This document shows positions 16,564-23,739 of a DNA stretch of 64,000 nt, piece after piece (position 1 is the first letter of the stretch; every line of letters starts with the position of its first letter). The position numbers and the translations under genes were made by a program. The DNA comes from Rhizobium aethiopicum (GTDB taxonomy: Bacteria; Pseudomonadota; Alphaproteobacteria; Rhizobiales; Rhizobiaceae), in the NCBI RefSeq assembly GCF_014197535.1, contig NZ_JACIFV010000027.1, forward strand, positions 24,953-88,952. Direction: 5' to 3'. The notes under the pieces were generated by a model, which searched no databases, was not told where the DNA came from, and was given only the letters and a program-made list of their open reading frames with translations.

Positions 16564-17610
16564 TCACCCACCAGTGACACTCATATGCCGCGCCACCGCC
16601 GGTCTGTTATGCGTGCGGTCGATGATGAAGTCGTGGCCTTTCGGCTTGCGGGTGATAGCTTCGTCGATGCCGGCGTGGAGGAGGGCGTCGTCTTCCGTGG
16701 CGCGGAGTGCGGCGCGGAGATCGGCGGCGTCGTTCTGGCCGAGGCACATATAGAGCGTGCCGGTGCAGGTGAGACGAACGCGGTTGCAGCTCTCACAGAA
16801 ATTATGGGTCATCGGCGTGATGAAGCCGAGGCGGCCGCCGGTCTCGGAAACCCTGACGTAACGCGCGGGGCCGCCGGTCTGGTAATCTATGTCGGTTAGC
16901 GTGAACTGACGTTCGAGATCGGCGCGCAGCTCGGAAAGCGGCAGGTATTGATCGGTGCGGTCCTCTTCGATCTCACCCATCGGCATGGTTTCGATGACGG
17001 TGAGGTCCATGCCGCGGCCATGGGCGAAGCGCAGGAGATCGGGCACCTCGGCATCGTTGAAATTCTTCAGCGCCACGGCATTGAGCTTGATTTTGATACC
17101 GGCCTTCTGGGCGGCGTCAATGCCTTCCATGACCTTATCAAAATCGCCCCAGCGGGTGATTTTGCGGAACTTGCCGGGATCGAGCGTATCGAGCGAGACA
17201 TTAATGCGGCGCACGCCGCAATCATAAAGCTCGGCGGCATGGCGGGAAAGCTGCGAGCCATTGGTGGTCAACGTCAGCTCATCGAGGCCGGAGCCGATCT
17301 TTTCACCGAGCTTGCGCACCAGATACATGATGTTCTTGCGCACCAAGGGCTCGCCGCCGGTCAGCCTGATCTTGCTGACGCCCTTGGCGATGAAGGCGGA
17401 ACAGAGACGGTCGAGCTCTTCGAGCGTCAAGAGATCCTTCTTCGGCAGGAAGGTCATATTCTCCGCCATGCAATAGGTGCAGCGGAAGTCGCAGCGGTCG
17501 GTGACGGAGACGCGGAGATAGGTGACTGCCCGGCCGAAAGGGTCGATCATCGGATGTGCAGCTGCCGTGAGCGGCGATGCGTTGCCTATCGTTCCCATTC
17601 TCTTATTCAC
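16564..17610 (-). CDS. moaA: GTP 3',8-cyclase MoaA (molybdenum cofactor synthesis)
   Basis: A 348-residue radical-SAM enzyme that, with MoaC, turns GTP into cyclic pyranopterin monophosphate. The N-terminal cluster motif is CDFRCTYC (C-x3-C-x2-C). The second 4Fe-4S site is near the C-terminus (CESCNRVRLTCTGTLYMC). The protein ends in the double glycine SVTGG that is required in MoaA. Length is normal. A GTG at 17610 with GGAGG five bases upstream is preferred; ATG at 17598 is the alternative. It stands alone here; other mo genes are not adjacent, although mobA begins at the window's left edge. Confidence 0.96.
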   Translation of the reverse strand: MNKRMGTIGNASPLTAAAHPMIDPFGRAVTYLRVSVTDRCDFRCTYCMAENMTFLPKKDLLTLEELDRLCSAFIAKGVSKIRLTGGEPLVRKNIMYLVRKLGEKIGSGLDELTLTTNGSQLSRHAAELYDCGVRRINVSLDTLDPGKFRKITRWGDFDKVMEGIDAAQKAGIKIKLNAVALKNFNDAEVPDLLRFAHGRGMDLTVIETMPMGEIEEDRTDQYLPLSELRADLERQFTLTDIDYQTGGPARYVRVSETGGRLGFITPMTHNFCESCNRVRLTCTGTLYMCLGQNDAADLRAALRATEDDALLHAGIDEAITRKPKGHDFIIDRTHNRPAVARHMSVTGG

Positions 17611-17782
17611 CAATTCCTCCGCGGCGGGATTTGAAGCGCGCCAAGCGGGATGAGCCCGGTCTCAAGCGACATGTTTCTATTTGTGCATATGTGATTGCCG
17701 CGTCAAGGGAAACGGATTTCGCACACGCTAATTTGCGCTTGCCTCGAAAAAGCCGAACGCCTACTTCTCCAGGAGAAAGAGG

Positions 17783-18166
17783 ATGATTGAGATGAGCGAT
17801 ATCTGGCCGAGCGAACTTCGCGTTTCAAAGGACCGGCAGCGGCTGGTGGTGACCTTCAACGACGGCCAGAGCTTCGACCTGTCGGCCGAACTGCTGCGCG
17901 TTCTGTCACCGTCTGCCGAGGTGCAGGGCCACGGGCCGGGGCAGAAGGTGACGGTGCCGGGCAAACGCAATGTCGCGATCATCTCGATGACGCCAACCGG
18001 CAATTATGCGGTGCGGATCGGTTTCGACGACCTGCACGACACCGGCATCTACACCTGGACCTATCTGCGCGAGCTCGGCGAACGGGGGGCAGAGCTGTTT
18101 TCGGCCTATGAGGACGAGCTCCGGGAAAAGGGCATGAACCGCGACACGGCGGAAAGACCGCGCTGA
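17783..18166 (+). CDS. DUF971 (GBBH-like N-terminal domain) protein
   Basis: A 127-residue single-domain protein of the DUF971 family. It has WPSELRVSKDRQRLVVTF and, near the C-terminus, GIYTWTYLREL, the conserved core also found at the N-terminus of gamma-butyrobetaine hydroxylases. Stand-alone members often neighbour Fe-S or Mrp/ApbC genes, but here the neighbours are moaA and ltrA. The ATG at 17783 follows AGGAGAAAGAGG. The function is unknown; the domain is thought to bind metal in the fused enzymes, but the stand-alone form here lacks an obvious Cys/His cluster. Confidence 0.85.
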   Translation: MIEMSDIWPSELRVSKDRQRLVVTFNDGQSFDLSAELLRVLSPSAEVQGHGPGQKVTVPGKRNVAIISMTPTGNYAVRIGFDDLHDTGIYTWTYLRELGERGAELFSAYEDELREKGMNRDTAERPR

Positions 18167-18194
18167 ATTTCAATATACAGCCATCGGGGGACAC

Positions 18195-19385
18195 ATGGCG
18201 AAAGCGAATAGAAAGAACTGGCTGCGCGCCAAAGGCAGCGCCGCCGGCAGCAAGGTGACCTTCCTCGAACTGTTCTTCGACCTGGTCTTCGTCTTTTCGA
18301 TCTCGCAGCTTTCGCATGCGCTCGCCGCCCATTATACGCCGCTGGGTGCTGCCGAAGCGGCGCTGATGACCTTCGCCGTCTGGTGGGTGTGGATTTTTAC
18401 CGCCTGGGTGACGAATTGGCTCGACCCAGAGAAGATGCCGGTGCGCGGCATGCTGGTGGTGCTGATGATGCTCGGGCTGGTGCTTTCCGCCTCCATCCCC
18501 GAGGCCTTCGGCGACAAGGGACTGCTCTTTGCCGGCGCCTATGTGGCGATGCAGGTCGGACGCTCATTGTTTACGACCTATGCGATGACGCGCGTCGACC
18601 GGGCCAATACGCTGAATTTCGCCCGTATCACAAGCTGGCTAGCGGCGGCCGGTGTCTTCTGGATCGCCGGTGGCTTGCTCGAACACGAAGCCAGGCTGAT
18701 TGCCTGGATGATTGCGCTGGCGATTGAATATGCCGGGCCAGCCGCAGGCTTTGCAGTGCCCGGGCTCGGCCGTTCGGTTCCAAGCGATTGGGACGTGTCC
18801 GGCGCGCATATGGCCGAGCGTTGCGCCCTCTTCGTTATCATCTGCCTCGGTGAAGCGATTCTCGTTTCCGGCCGTACGTTTTCCGAACTGCCGATCTCAG
18901 GCCTGACGAGCATCGTCTTCGTCACCGGCTTCGTCGGCACGGTCGCTATGTGGTGGCTCTATTTCCGCTTCGGCCACGGGCGCGCCGCCCATCGCATCGA
19001 ACATGAGGAAACGCCGGGAGCCTTGGCGCGACAGGCCTTCACCTATGGGCATATTCCGATCCTGGCCGGGATCATTGTGCATGCGGTGGCGGTTGAATTC
19101 ATGTTCTCGCATCCGCACGAGACGGGCGATTTCGGCATTGCCGCGGCGGTGCTCGGCGGCTCCGGCCTGTTCCTCGTCGGCAATCTCTGGTTCAAGGGCG
19201 CGACCAGCGGCCAGATGCCGCTGTCGCATCTTGCCGGCCTCGTGCTGGTGATCCTGCTGGCCTTCGCAGCCCCGTTCATCGAGGTCTACCTGCTCGGCAT
19301 TCTGGCGACGCTGGTGCTGATCATCGTCGCCGCCTGGGAATACCGCTCGCTGAGCGGCACATCGGCGGCGCCGTCGCTGCATTGA
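18195..19385 (+). CDS. Low temperature requirement protein A family membrane protein
   Basis: A 396-residue integral membrane protein with about ten to twelve helices. It shows the LtrA hallmark near its N-terminus (VTFLELFFDLVFVFSISQLS, about residues 21-40) and the downstream AERCALFVIICLGEAIL segment. The family is named after a Listeria gene needed for growth in the cold; its biochemical role is not established. ATG at 18195 follows GGGGGA, 28 bp after the DUF971 stop, so the two are probably cotranscribed. A very strong terminator follows directly. Confidence 0.9.
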   Translation: MAKANRKNWLRAKGSAAGSKVTFLELFFDLVFVFSISQLSHALAAHYTPLGAAEAALMTFAVWWVWIFTAWVTNWLDPEKMPVRGMLVVLMMLGLVLSASIPEAFGDKGLLFAGAYVAMQVGRSLFTTYAMTRVDRANTLNFARITSWLAAAGVFWIAGGLLEHEARLIAWMIALAIEYAGPAAGFAVPGLGRSVPSDWDVSGAHMAERCALFVIICLGEAILVSGRTFSELPISGLTSIVFVTGFVGTVAMWWLYFRFGHGRAAHRIEHEETPGALARQAFTYGHIPILAGIIVHAVAVEFMFSHPHETGDFGIAAAVLGGSGLFLVGNLWFKGATSGQMPLSHLAGLVLVILLAFAAPFIEVYLLGILATLVLIIVAAWEYRSLSGTSAAPSLH

Positions 19386-19386
19386 A

Positions 19387-19440
19387 CCTCAAGCGCCTCG
19401 CATCGAACTTGGTTCATGCGAGGCGCTTGAGGGTCTTTTT
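19387..19440 (+). terminator. Strong intrinsic terminator after the LtrA gene
   Basis: A perfect 17-bp stem (19387-19403 with 19416-19432) encloses a 12-nt loop that can itself fold (GAAC/GTTC), followed by TCTTTTT. It starts one base after the stop codon, so the terminator practically abuts the gene. Confidence 0.9.
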
Positions 19441-19489
19441 ATGCATGTCGTCCTTCCAAAACCGCTGCACACTTTTGGGCGACATGCAT
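19441..19489. repeat. Rhizobial palindromic repeat with ATGCATGTCG ends
   Basis: ATGCATGTCG (19441-19450) and CGACATGCAT (19480-19489) are perfect inverted arms. The core CCAAAACCGCTGCACACTTTTGG is shared with the element at 4293-4359. It fills the space between the LtrA terminator and the MarR stop codon. Confidence 0.75.
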
Positions 19490-19956
19490 CAGTCATCGTC
19501 GCGCAGATCTTTCAGCAGTATGGCGATGATGCGCTCCATCGAGGTGGCGGTCGCCATGCATTGTTCGATCGGCTCGTCCGAGAGCGTGCGTTCGATGAGG
19601 TCGGTCTGGATCGCCATTGCCGCCTCGGTTACTCTGCGGCCTTCGCCGGTGAGATAAAGGCGCAACACGCGCTTGTCGCGCTCGTCGCCGCGCCGCTCGA
19701 TCAAACCCCGTTGCTCCATCTGCGGCAGCAGCATACTCATATTGGAGCGGCCGACGAGGAGCTTGCGCGCCAGTTCCTGCTGCGAGATGGCCTCGAAGCG
19801 GTAGAGATTGACGAGGATATCGAGGTGCGGTGGCTTGATGTCGAGATCGGCAAGCGAGCGGGTCAGGGACTGCTGCATCAGCTGACAGGCGCGCGCCACC
19901 GCAATCCAGCTGCGAAAACGCGGATGATCCCAGGGTAGGGATTGATTTTTGTTCAT
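19489..19956 (-). CDS. MarR family transcriptional regulator
   Basis: A 155-residue winged-helix protein. The DNA-binding core lies at about residues 55-110 (ISQQELARKLLVGRSNMSMLLPQMEQRGLIERR) with the wing DERDKRVLRLYLTGEGRR, both diagnostic for MarR. It usually works as a dimer whose DNA binding is lost on binding a small ligand. It is divergent from an alpha/beta hydrolase gene; a palindrome at 19970-19985 lies just before its start, suggesting autorepression and control of the hydrolase. Its last codon overlaps the end of the repeat. Confidence 0.92.
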   Translation of the reverse strand: MNKNQSLPWDHPRFRSWIAVARACQLMQQSLTRSLADLDIKPPHLDILVNLYRFEAISQQELARKLLVGRSNMSMLLPQMEQRGLIERRGDERDKRVLRLYLTGEGRRVTEAAMAIQTDLIERTLSDEPIEQCMATATSMERIIAILLKDLRDDD

Positions 19957-19969
19957 CGTTGTACTTTAT

Positions 19970-19985
19970 TGTTCAGTGTTGAACA
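19970..19985. promoter_or_regulatory. MarR-type operator candidate TGTTCA-N4-TGAACA
   Basis: A perfect 6-4-6 palindrome 13 bp upstream of the marR-type start and 18 bp upstream of the hydrolase start. Its size and symmetry fit a MarR dimer site. The further TTCATCGTTGTAC stretch overlapping the regulator's start might hold a second half-site. Confidence 0.5.
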
Positions 19986-20003
19986 GTCTTTTGGATTCCC
20001 ACT

Positions 20004-20948
20004 ATGGCAAATTTCGCGCTTGAGGTCACCCGCCTCGGATTCCGGCTTCTGCAGGCGATTTTGCCGCGGCTGGCGGGCAGGGCTGCATTCCTGCTGTTCT
20101 GCCGCACACCATCGCCACGGCCGAAGGGCGAGAAGGCGAAGGCGGCGCATGCGGCGGGCGCGGCACGGCTTGCCGGCGCCGAGTGCTTCGTCCTCAGGCT
20201 TGCCGGCGGCGCCAAAGCACATGCCTACCGGTTGAACGGCGGGGCACTCGGTCAGCGCAAGCGCTATCTCGTCACGCATGGCTGGGGCTCGAGCGCCGTC
20301 TACATGGCCGATCTCGTTTCGATGCTGGCGGCGACGGGTGCCGAGGTGATAGCGCTCGATTTTCCCGGTCACGGGCGCGCGGGCGGACGCTTCCTGCATA
20401 TGGGACTTGCGGTCGAGGCGATTGCGGCGGCAGGCGAGCGGTTCGGTGCATTCGATGCGGCGATCGGTCATTCCTTCGGTGGCGCGGCGCTGATGGTCTC
20501 GGCGGCGGGCCTGATCCCGGATGCGGTGCCCGTTACCGGCGAGCGACTGGTGCTGATCGGCGCGCCGAGCGAGATGGCCTGGCTCTTTACCGATTTCGGC
20601 CGGATGGTCGGCCTTCGTCCCGTTGTCCAGGCCGCGCTGGAGAATGAGGTACATCGTGTCACTGGACGGAGACTCGGGGATTTCGACGCGAGCCATACGG
20701 CGGGCTCGATCGGCCGGCCGGTTCTGGTGATCCATGCCGAGGACGACAAGGAGGTGTCAGCGGACCATGCTCTGCGTTACGGCGCGGCGGGAAGTAGAGT
20801 GCGGCTGTTCTGGGCAAACGGATTCGGTCACCGGCGCATCATCGGCGCGGCTCCCGTGCTTGGCGCGATCGCAGCCTTTCTCGAAGGCGGCGCAGGCGAG
20901 GAAGCCGGCGAAAGCATCAAAAAAGATGCGGAGATCATTCCATTTTGA
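20004..20948 (+). CDS. Alpha/beta hydrolase
   Basis: A 314-residue alpha/beta-hydrolase with the oxyanion loop HGWG (92-95), nucleophile Ser157 in GHSFGG, a likely acid Asp in HAEDDKEV and His in NGFGHRRI; the catalytic triad is complete. The N-terminal 35 residues are hydrophobic/basic and may anchor it to the membrane. Substrate could be an ester or acyl compound. It is divergent from a MarR regulator whose operator candidate lies between them, so it may be induced by a lipophilic or phenolic ester. That is inference from context. Confidence 0.88.
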   Translation: MANFALEVTRLGFRLLQAILPRLAGRAAFLLFCRTPSPRPKGEKAKAAHAAGAARLAGAECFVLRLAGGAKAHAYRLNGGALGQRKRYLVTHGWGSSAVYMADLVSMLAATGAEVIALDFPGHGRAGGRFLHMGLAVEAIAAAGERFGAFDAAIGHSFGGAALMVSAAGLIPDAVPVTGERLVLIGAPSEMAWLFTDFGRMVGLRPVVQAALENEVHRVTGRRLGDFDASHTAGSIGRPVLVIHAEDDKEVSADHALRYGAAGSRVRLFWANGFGHRRIIGAAPVLGAIAAFLEGGAGEEAGESIKKDAEIIPF

Positions 20949-21012
20949 GCTTCCAGCGAGGCGCGCGGCATTGTAGCGTCCGGCCCGATATCAAGCCGCG
21001 GCGGGACGCCCC

Positions 21013-21624
21013 ATGAAAATCATCAGCAGCATTGAAGAGCTCAATACGATCTATGGCGCCGGCCTGTCACAGGCCTCTGTCGACAAGGTGACCAAGCGGC
21101 TGACGCCGCTCTATCGCGAGATGATCGAGATCTCGCCCTTTGCCGCGCTTGCGACCGTCGGGCCGGAAGGGCTCGATTGTTCGCCGCGCGGCGATCTCGG
21201 CGGCGTGGTGCGCGTCGTCGACGACGAGACGCTGCATCTGCCGGACTGGCGCGGCAACAACCGCGTCGATTCGCTCTCCAATATCGTGCGTGATCCCAGG
21301 CTCGCGCTGATGTTCCTGATCCCCGGCTCGAATACGACGATGCGCATCAACGGCCGCGGCGTCGTCTCCAACGACGAGGCGCTGCTTTCGAGTTTCGAGA
21401 TGGACGGCAAACATCCGCGCAGCGTCATCGTCATTTCGATCGACGAGGTCTATTTCCAGTGCGCGCGCGCCGTGATGCGGGCCGAACTCTGGAATGCCGA
21501 GCACTTTGCCAATCCCGCGGCGCTGCCGACGCCGGGCCAGATGCTGAAGGCCGCGGTCGGAGATTTCGATCAGGAAACCTATGATCGGGAATGGCCGGGG
21601 CGAGCGGCGAAGACGATGTGGTAG
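21013..21624 (+). CDS. Pyridoxamine 5'-phosphate oxidase-fold FMN protein
   Basis: A 203-residue protein with the split-barrel flavin fold. Features are FAALATVGPEGLDCSPRGD at residues 43-61, the LPDWRGNNRVDSLSNI FMN-phosphate segment and the RINGRG strand. It matches a PPOX-class family of about 200 residues rather than true PdxH. The family binds FMN or F420 and often reduces quinones or small electrophiles; the actual reaction is unknown. It begins 64 bp after the hydrolase gene and may be cotranscribed with it under the MarR regulator. Confidence 0.85.
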   Translation: MKIISSIEELNTIYGAGLSQASVDKVTKRLTPLYREMIEISPFAALATVGPEGLDCSPRGDLGGVVRVVDDETLHLPDWRGNNRVDSLSNIVRDPRLALMFLIPGSNTTMRINGRGVVSNDEALLSSFEMDGKHPRSVIVISIDEVYFQCARAVMRAELWNAEHFANPAALPTPGQMLKAAVGDFDQETYDREWPGRAAKTMW

Positions 21625-21669
21625 GGGATGCCGAGAGGCTGTGATGGCGAGAGGTGGCCACGCACCTCT

Positions 21670-21809
21670 CCTCCCTCATTCCTGTGCTCGTCACAGGAAT
21701 CCAGTGCGCCCAAGTCTTTGGGCGCGGGAGACTCTCTCCCCCGTAACAGTATTCACGGCGCGGACGCGCCGTGGCGGGATTCCTGTGACGAGCACAGGAA
21801 TGAGGGAGG
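21670..21809. repeat. Second palindromic repeat family, copy 1
   Basis: A 140-bp element with outer arms CCTCCCTCATTCCTGTGCTC and GAGCACAGGAATGAGGGAGG, perfect inverted repeats that extend through GTCACAGGAATCC. Inside lie the hairpin GCGCCCAAGTCTTTGGGCGC and a shorter GGCGCGGACGCGCC. A second copy is at 26441-26576. It lies between the convergent PPOX-like and diguanylate cyclase genes. Confidence 0.8.
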
Positions 21810-21922
21810 AAGCGGCTACCTCGCGCTCCTGATGTCGAGAAAGTAATAGCCGTGGAGTGAACTGGACAACAGCTGATGCCGTCATCTGGTGGCGACAGCG
21901 TGCTTATCATTAGGGCTCCGCG

Positions 21923-22990
21923 TCAGGCCTTGTAGATCAGCCAGCTCTTGCTGAAGTCCTTCTGCATGCCGTCCTGATAGAGGACGATGCAGTTGCGGCC
22001 GGCGTTCTTGGCGCCGTAAAGGGCGATGTCGGTCTTGCTGTAGAGCTCGCCGGCGTCCTCCGCATTCGAGGCCATGCAGATGCCGATCGAAACGGTGATC
22101 GGGCCGTAATTCACCCGGGTGCGGGAATTCTTGAACGGCGTGGTTTCGAGCGTGCGGCGGATGCGTTCGGCGATCGCCGTCACTTCCTCGGCTGTGTTGC
22201 CCTCGATGATCAGGGCGAATTCCTCGCCGCCGGCACGGGCGACGAAGACGTCTCGCCGGACATTGCTGCGGATGACGGAGGCGACGGTGGCGAGGATCTT
22301 GTCGCCGACGGGATGGCCGTAGGTGTCGTTTATCTTCTTGAAGTTGTCGATGTCGGCGAGCAGCAGGGCCGTTACCGGCCGCATGCCGGGATTGTTGAAG
22401 ACCGTTGCAAGGCGGTCGTCGAAGGCGCGGCGGTTGGAAAGGCGCGTCAGCGAATCGGTGTTGGCGATGCGCTTGTATTCGTCGAGTTCCTTGCGGACCT
22501 GGTCCATCTCCTGCGAACGCTGGACGACGTCCTCGACGGTGCGTTCGCCATGCGCCATGGTATCACCAGTCGCCTGGCTCAAAAGTTCGATAGCGCTTTC
22601 GATCAATTCGACGCTGGCATTGCTTTTGGAGGTGATGCGCTTATGGGTCTCGCCGAGCAGCCTTGTATAGCTTTCGAGCGAACTTTGCTCCTGCCTCAGA
22701 ATCCGCAGCAGGCCGTCGAGTTCGCCAGATATGCGCGTATGGGCATCGTCGAAAACGCGTGCGGGGCTGCCGGTGAAATACTGCGCGCCCAGCGCATCGA
22801 GTTCGGCCTGGGTCGCCTGGCTGCCGAGAGCTGCGAGTTCGCGGGTGAGGGCGGGATTGGAGCCGATATAGGCTTCGTAGAAGAGTTCGTAATTGCGCGG
22901 TATCGGCGCAACGCCCATCGAGCGCATGGCATAGGTGATCTGACCCGCAACGTCGGGAACCTGCACCTTGGGCGCGACAGCCGTATTCAT
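21923..22990 (-). CDS. Diguanylate cyclase (GGDEF domain)
   Basis: A 355-residue soluble protein. The C-terminal GGDEF domain (about residues 175-340) has the active-site motif GGEEF (254-258), the Mg-binding DIDNFKKINDTYGH segment and NTDSLTRLSNRR, so c-di-GMP synthesis is expected. The canonical inhibitory RxxD motif five residues before GGEEF is absent (the sequence there is RRDVFVARA). Product inhibition by the usual route is therefore unlikely. The N-terminal 150 residues are helical, with no recognised sensor domain and no membrane segment. It is the sole gene of its unit and is flanked by a repeat. Confidence 0.92.
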   Translation of the reverse strand: MNTAVAPKVQVPDVAGQITYAMRSMGVAPIPRNYELFYEAYIGSNPALTRELAALGSQATQAELDALGAQYFTGSPARVFDDAHTRISGELDGLLRILRQEQSSLESYTRLLGETHKRITSKSNASVELIESAIELLSQATGDTMAHGERTVEDVVQRSQEMDQVRKELDEYKRIANTDSLTRLSNRRAFDDRLATVFNNPGMRPVTALLLADIDNFKKINDTYGHPVGDKILATVASVIRSNVRRDVFVARAGGEEFALIIEGNTAEEVTAIAERIRRTLETTPFKNSRTRVNYGPITVSIGICMASNAEDAGELYSKTDIALYGAKNAGRNCIVLYQDGMQKDFSKSWLIYKA

Positions 22991-23339
22991 CCGGCGAACT
23001 CCTCATGTATTCAAAGGCAATATTTTAGTTGTTAGCTTAAATTTCTTGGGAAAAGATTAAAGCGACATATACCAAAGATTACATACGACAACTTCGTATC
23101 CGGACAATACTTCATGCAGGCCTATGATTTTCCATGGAAAAACGTATCTTTAGCGGAACAGTGCATACCCGTTGTGCGGGAGCGGTGTTTAAAAAACTTA
23201 CAGTTCTTTTTCTCGCTGGAGATCGTATTCATCTTGTCGACATCCGGTTTTGGTCGTCTCCTATTTCAGCGTGAATGTTTCGGGATGATAATTTCCAGTG
23301 GTAAACCCGATTGCTGCCAGAACACCGGGGCGTGAGATC
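22991..23339. other. AT-rich intergenic region
   Basis: About 350 bp upstream of the cyclase gene, clearly richer in A and T than its surroundings. It must contain the cyclase promoter. I see no convincing gene, hairpin with U-tract or long palindrome. Confidence 0.5.
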
Positions 23340-23504
23340 ATGGAAAGGTCCTGTGCCATTTCTTTCGCCATCCTCGCTTTCACCATCATCGCAGGCGGCG
23401 CCTTGCTGCTGGAGCACACCGGCCTCTTTGCCGCCGCATTCCGCACGGAGATCCTGGCGAGGGTGGATGATGGAGACGTGGTAAGCGCTGCAGATATTCA
23501 GTAG
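23340..23504 (+). CDS. Small putative membrane protein
   Basis: A 54-residue frame starting MERSCAISFA with one clear hydrophobic segment (about residues 5-30) and a charged C-terminus (RTEILARVDDGDVV). It would be a single-pass membrane or secreted peptide. The ribosome-binding site is weak (GTGAGATC), and nothing in the context supports a function. It ends 20 bp before a repeat element. It could be spurious. Confidence 0.35.
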   Translation: MERSCAISFAILAFTIIAGGALLLEHTGLFAAAFRTEILARVDDGDVVSAADIQ

Positions 23505-23523
23505 TGGTGCAGGTATCGGAAGG

Positions 23524-23702
23524 GGTGCCGTGCGGCCCCCTCATCTGCCTGCCGGCATCTTCTCCCCGCTGGGAGAAGGGACTCGTGGCAGCGCCTCAAT
23601 CCCATTGAGACCTTTACGGTAGGAAACGATGGTCGGCGGCTTGCACCCACTTCTCCCCTGCGGGTAGCCCGAAGGGTCGGATGAGGGGCTGCACGGCACG
23701 CC
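23524..23702. repeat. RIME-like intergenic palindromic repeat, copy 3
   Basis: Same family as 2241-2412. The left end is GTGCCGTGCGGCCCCCTCAT then CTGCCTGCCGGCATCTTCTC; the right end is diverged (CCCGAAGGGTCGGATGAGGGG, then TGCACGGCACG). It lies between the small membrane-protein frame and the 3' end of the class I fumarase gene. Confidence 0.75.
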
Positions 23703-23739
23703 GTTGATTGCCCTTCACCTCAATGACCACGTCAACCAG

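Noticed and set aside
23114..23335. A 73-codon frame in the AT-rich gap upstream of the cyclase gene
   Set aside because: No ribosome-binding site, no recognisable composition or context, and GC content unlike coding sequence in this genome.
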